DNA of 60,000 nucleotides from Cryptomeria japonica (lineage: Eukaryota; Streptophyta; Pinopsida; Cupressales; Cupressaceae), in the NCBI RefSeq assembly GCF_030272615.1, contig NC_081414.1:809699069-809759068 (forward strand), written 5' to 3'. Positions 58,224-60,000 of the stretch are shown here, one piece after another (within the stretch, counting starts at the first letter, position 1; each line of letters opens with the position of its first letter). The notes beneath the pieces are model-generated. The model was not told the origin of the DNA, ran no database searches, and saw only the letters and a list, made by a program, of their open reading frames with translations. The translations under genes were made by a program, and so were the position numbers.

Positions 58224-59437
58224 TGTTGGCAATATGAAGGAATTGATTACGTGTTGCATTGATGTTTTGTCATTAATGTCAACACTAGCTGTTATGACTA
58301 TTTACCCACTTTCGGTAGAAGGATTGGATTGGGAAGGTTATTCGTTGATTGTTACCGGTACGATCTAGATGATGGAATAAGTTTGTATGGATGGTTCATA
58401 TGCTTCTGAAGTTTTTTTCAGTCAGTTGGTATTGACCTGATGATTGGATGCTATCTTATATTCTAGTAAACCTGCTTTCTTGATCTAGTAAGGGTTTCAC
58501 TGACATAATCTTTATTGAAAATCTTTTATATTATGCATAAGTGGTGTTGGTGCAGCTTCTAGAAGGGATTCGGGATGCTGATGGTGATTATGTTTGTACC
58601 TCGACTGATTGAAGTCATTGCTTTGGTGTGTGTGGATCTAATTTAGGTCCGGTGCTATCTAGGTTATGGACCAGTTTCATGAAACATGTTATTGGATCCT
58701 TTTGATGTGCTTTGGTGATGTTTTATTGGTTAGATGATATTTCTTTTTCCCTAGGCCGACATGTGTTATTATTTTAATTTGGGATTATGTAATGAATTTA
58801 TTGGATTAGCATTTGGGTGACCGACATAATTGTTTAGGTCTCGATTTTATATAAATATATGTAAGATCTCATTATAGATCATATGCAAGGAGCGAAAAAT
58901 GTAATATTTATATGAGTAGAGGATTTTATCGATCATAGGTGATTGAGTTGGGTTTATGCAAGAGGTTTTAGACCTCAGGGATTGAGCTTAACCAGAATTG
59001 AAATATAGCATGTTTAATGTTATCTTTGGCAGTTCTTCTTTCCTAATTGTTGTTTAATTATTTTGAGGTGGTTAAGCTCTTTTGTAGTCAGTGAGACTCC
59101 ATTGTCATGAGCAGTGCATTGTAGGCAGTGTGCCTTCCTGCATGTGCAAGCCCCTATTGTAATCATATACTTTCTGTAGAAGTATCATCTGACTGTGGGG
59201 GATTCCCACCATGGTTTTTTCCTTTACCAATTTTTCCACATACAAATCATGGTGTTAAGTGGTATGGATGCATGGTATTGATTCTTTGGTTTACTCTTAT
59301 GCTTTAATGTTTAATTTGCTATTTTAGTATATGTTTTCTGCTATTCTGGTAAAAGGTTTTAAGTGCTTTAATTTCTCATAATTTGTTGACAATTGATTCA
59401 CCCCCCCTCTTTTAATTGTCCACCGGTTATCTTAACA
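58224..59437 (+). repeat. 5' LTR of a copia element running off the window
   Basis: It starts TGTTGGCAATATG and ends CTTAACA just before a primer site. The inner part has the GGGGGATTCCCACCATGG and TTCACCCCCCCTC words also seen in the copia LTRs at 3479 and 9626. The last five bases before it, TCAGA, should recur after its 3' LTR beyond base 60000. Confidence 0.8.
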
Positions 59438-59439
59438 AT

Positions 59440-59452
59440 TGGTATCAGAGTC
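59440..59452 (+). promoter_or_regulatory. Primer binding site of the 3'-terminal copia element
   Basis: TGGTATCAGAGTC lies two bases after the LTR end. Confidence 0.88.
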
Positions 59453-59495
59453 TAGTCCTCTTTTTGCAGAAGGTTAACTACTTGAGGAAGATCCT

Positions 59496-60000
59496 ATGGC
59501 AGCTAAATGTTCACTTGCTGTTTTTTGGTAGGATAGCCCTAGGCTTGATGGAACTAACTATGGAATATGGAAGATATAGATGGAGTTTTATTTAAGATGC
59601 ATTGGAAAGTAAATTTGGGAAATTACTCAGAAAGGTTACACTTCTCATGATCTGACATCTGGCAATCCTGCACTGGCAAACTTGGAAAAGAATATTGAAA
59701 ATGACTACAGAGCTAGAGAAGCCCTCTTAAGGACCTTATTATACCAACAGATCATGGGATTATTAGATAAATCATCGGCAAAAGCTATATGGGACAAGTT
59801 GGAGACTCTGAATGAAGGTGATCTCACTATTAAAATTGTAAACCTTGAATGTTACCGGGTAAGATATGAAAACTTGAAGATGGAGGAAGATGAAAGAATT
59901 TTTGTATTCATGGAAAGGGTAAATGAAATTGTGTTGGGAATTCAATGCTATAATGAATCTTTGAGCGAGGAAGAGATTATTTCAAAAGTATTAAGGGTTT
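59496..60000 (+). pseudogene. copia gag N-terminus, cut by the window end
   Basis: The frame from ATG 59496 shows a copia Gag domain: RLDGTNYGIWKI, AREALLRTLL, AKAIWDKLETL and the SEEEIISKVLR string. Stops at 59529-59531, 59577-59579 and 59610-59612 (all TAG or TAA) break the first 40 codons; after that it is open to the window end. Gag would form the particle coat. The three early stops make this copy inactive as it stands. Confidence 0.88.

Overview
This window is a plant nuclear repeat block and contains no gene I can call as an intact host gene. It is AT-rich. Its content is Ty1/copia and Ty3/gypsy LTR retrotransposons with tRNA-Met-type primer sites, a Tat-type gypsy element with two RNase H domains, and a chromodomain gypsy element. 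This fits a seed plant with a large, slowly purged genome; a gymnosperm is my guess, which the sequence does not prove. All polyproteins are broken, and many stops look like C-to-T (CGA to TGA, CAG to TAG) or G-to-A (TGG to TAG/TGA) changes, as expected for old methylated repeats.

Layout. Bases 1-35684 are one nested stack. The outermost element is 'copy A', a copia-like element on the + strand that carries gag and an ORF I call X but no pol. It starts in its 5' LTR (1-55) and ends with its 3' LTR at 35684. A copia element (3479-11165, 1540-bp LTRs, target duplication TTTTC) sits inside copy A. A Tat-type gypsy element on the - strand (11366-35238, 1481-bp LTRs) sits 9 bp inside copy A's 3' LTR. 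Inside the Tat element lies 'copy B' (17139-22252, - strand, target duplication ATATG), a second member of copy A's family. A solo LTR of the same family is at 43866-44309 (target duplication ATTTT).

Downstream are a chromovirus on the + strand (35769-43152), a badly decayed gypsy element on the - strand (44387-50300, target duplication ACTTT), an AT-rich tract with two purine-rich blocks and a 255-bp duplication (50.3-57.9 kb), and finally a short copia LTR whose primer site is interrupted by another copia element that runs off the end (57913-60000).

The two most unusual items are these. (1) The gag-protease-X family: in copy B a single reading frame, two stops aside, joins Gag, zinc knuckle, protease and a pre-integrase-like segment directly to X, an acidic protein I do not recognise. 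X sits where pol should be and is also well conserved in copy A. (2) In the 3' part of the Tat element, on the opposite strand to gag-pol, there is a plant-mobile-domain gene with a TATA box, a 25-codon first exon and a canonical intron that joins in phase to the domain exon. The intron holds the element's tandem repeats. GCGCTA-type motif clusters occur at both ends of the Tat interior in opposite orientations.
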